Shown: piece by piece, positions 62,590 to 64,000 of the stretch
Layout of the letters: each line of letters begins with the position of its first letter
How positions within the stretch are numbered: the stretch's first letter is position 1
NCBI GenBank assembly: GCA_025677815.1
Contig: JAIXMP010000014.1
Span: 620,001 to 684,000 of the forward strand
Source of the DNA: Phascolomyces articulosus
Lineage: Eukaryota > Mucoromycota > Mucoromycetes > Mucorales > Lichtheimiaceae
Length of the DNA stretch: 64,000 bases
Direction of reading: 5' to 3'
Position numbers and translations under genes: made by a program
The notes under the pieces: model-generated
What the model was told of the DNA's origin: nothing
Database searches by the model: none
The model's input: the letters and a program-made list of their open reading frames with translations, nothing else

Positions 62590-63977
62590 TATTTATCAAA
62601 TGAAAAAATGGATAGGGTCCATAGGTTTTAGATTGTGTTCTTGAAATACCGTCTTGCAGTTTGATTGTCACTGGACGAAAAAGGAAATTACTATGGAGAT
62701 GGGTACATTCACGCTCATGTTCAATCCGTTCAAATAAGACAGTATCTGAACAACCTTATAATGAAATTCTGGTGATGTGATGTTGTCGATACGTAAAGTT
62801 TTTTGTAATTGCGGGTTCCTTATACGATGAAATAATCGTATTAATCCATCTTTTGTGATGTTTTACAGTATTCCACTTTGAGTTTTCCTAGCTAAACGAC
62901 ACAAAGATTTCATTTCAATGGTTGAAACTATTGCTGTCATTGTTAGAAAACAAGCGGTCAACCCTACGATCATCCATCCATGCTAAGAATTTCGACATAA
63001 TAGTTGACAAATGGCTATTCCCGGTAGTTATGTGAGAAAGAAATGTGCAAAAATACGCATTGTCATTCGTAAGATACTCTAGACAAAAGTCGAGGTAAAG
63101 GTTTTTAACGATGAAAAGTGTAAACGAAAAAGTAGTTTCAAGTATAAATTACATACTACCCCTGTAATATCAAGTGACACGAACTGTTCACTAAATTCTT
63201 CTGTACATAATAATAAAGTTAAATCAATGATATCATCCATAAACCCAATATCACGAGCAATAAAGTGTCGTAGCACAGGTAATGATGAGAAAGAGGAGGC
63301 TCCTTTTCCTTTTCCTTCAGTTATTACCGTTGTCATTGTTAATGAACTACCACCAAAGTCACCATCATCATCCTCAATTTCTGGACCATTCTTCCCTTTA
63401 CTATAGATGGGTAATGGTGGTATAAAAGCAGCAAGCGGATTCACCCTGTTATATTGTCTATTGTATCCATCAAGAATAAATGTGGGAAGTTCAGAAACGG
63501 CGTATCGTAAAAAGCGTAGCAATAAGGCTGTACTCTATTGTAAGTGGAGTTGCTTTTCTGATTTTTCTACCAATCCACCAGAGTTATTCACAAGTGCTAA
63601 ATTCGATGACGCAGACTTACGGTGAGTGATAGCATAAAATGATTGCACTGAAATAAAATCCAATATATTGTTAAAGCGGGTTTTATAACCTTCATGGAGA
63701 TGCATACTTTTGACGTATTCTTTTTTTTTTACGAAGGAAGTGCAGGGTAAAAGATCCGGCACGATGAAATATTATGTGAGACGACCATAATGACGCCTAG
63801 TTCAACATCATGAAACGAAATACTTGATTGACAGCAGCTAATCGTCAACATTCCCGACACGTTAAATGTTGAAGGATTTCGTCTTGTATATCGATAGGTA
63901 ATGACGGAAGATATTATTTGTCTACAACAGGTACGAAAAAAAATCGTTTGGTGCCAAGGGGATTGAAATAGCGTCAT
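62590..63977 (-). pseudogene. Decayed tandem paralogue of the F-box/LRR gene
   Basis: Order matches the neighbour. The F-box (about 63830-63900) reads LPSLPIDIQDEILQHLTCRE, then C, TGA, RLAAVNQVFRFMMLN, TAG. Both stops stand where the neighbour has Trp (TGG). PDLLPCTSFVKKKEYVKSMH and FYAITH follow at 63640-63762. LLRFLRYAVSELPTFILDGY opens a 147-codon frame at 63079-63522 that corresponds to the neighbour's residues ~200-340, so about 100-130 codons between the two parts are missing. Further matches (DGLIRLFHRI, then a FHYKVVQILSYLNGL segment) run to about 62690, and VTIKLQD to about 62650. It is a pseudogene by nonsense, frameshift and deletion. Confidence 0.8.
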
Positions 63978-64000
63978 TTGAATTTACACCAGTTCCAGCA

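Noticed and set aside
1..64000. tRNA, rRNA, CRISPR arrays
   Set aside because: I looked for B-box-like GTTCGA-type signals, conserved rRNA blocks and evenly spaced repeats and saw none; a dedicated tRNA scan could still find an intron-containing tRNA.

Overview
This window is nuclear DNA of a filamentous fungus. The features point to an early-diverging lineage, most likely Mucoromycota (Mucorales-like). Intergenic DNA is AT-rich, introns are short (about 50-140 bp, GT...AG) and genes lie on both strands. The gene set includes a Kre2/Mnt1-family mannosyltransferase, an Ivy1-like BAR protein, F-box/LRR proteins, and remnants of a polygalacturonase and a cytochrome P450. The lineage call is an inference from gene content; I saw no rRNA or marker gene that would settle it.

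Layout: 0-2 kb, the 3' part of a helical-repeat protein I cannot name. 2.1-3.5 kb, a GT15 alpha-mannosyltransferase. 3.7-5.5 kb (minus), HET-domain paralogue 1. 5.7-17.7 kb, a long AT-rich stretch with only two small secreted-protein genes (9.2 and 13.4 kb). 18.0-19.7 kb (plus), HET paralogue 2. 20.2-21.7 kb (minus), a decayed polygalacturonase. 22.4-29.6 kb (minus), three housekeeping genes: Ivy1-like BAR protein, RPA1, and an FSP1/AIF-like oxidoreductase with an in-frame TGA. 30.7-32.3 kb (minus), HET paralogue 3, heavily decayed. 33.0-34.3 kb (plus), Nbp35. 34.6-36.3 kb (minus), a DCAF4-like WD40 protein. 36.6-40.0 kb, a palindromic (foldback) element, an orphan copy of the HET-gene 5' region, and a P450 pseudogene. 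40.5-57.2 kb (plus), the giant midasin gene MDN1/REA1 in 12 exons (about 5,225 aa). 57.2-60.5 kb, gene-free DNA with a cluster of perfect palindromes. 60.5-64.0 kb (minus), an F-box/LRR gene and a decayed paralogue next to it.

The housekeeping genes are unrelated functionally: replication (RPA1), cytosolic Fe-S assembly (Nbp35), ribosome assembly (midasin), Golgi glycosylation (GT15), vacuolar membrane (Ivy1-like). Between them lies accessory DNA rich in pseudogenes. The most unusual feature is a dispersed family of HET-domain genes: three copies plus one promoter/5' fragment within 35 kb. Copies 1 and 2 carry complementary lesions. Copy 1 keeps the HET domain but has a shattered C-terminal half; copy 2 keeps the C-terminal half but has two nonsense codons near its N terminus.
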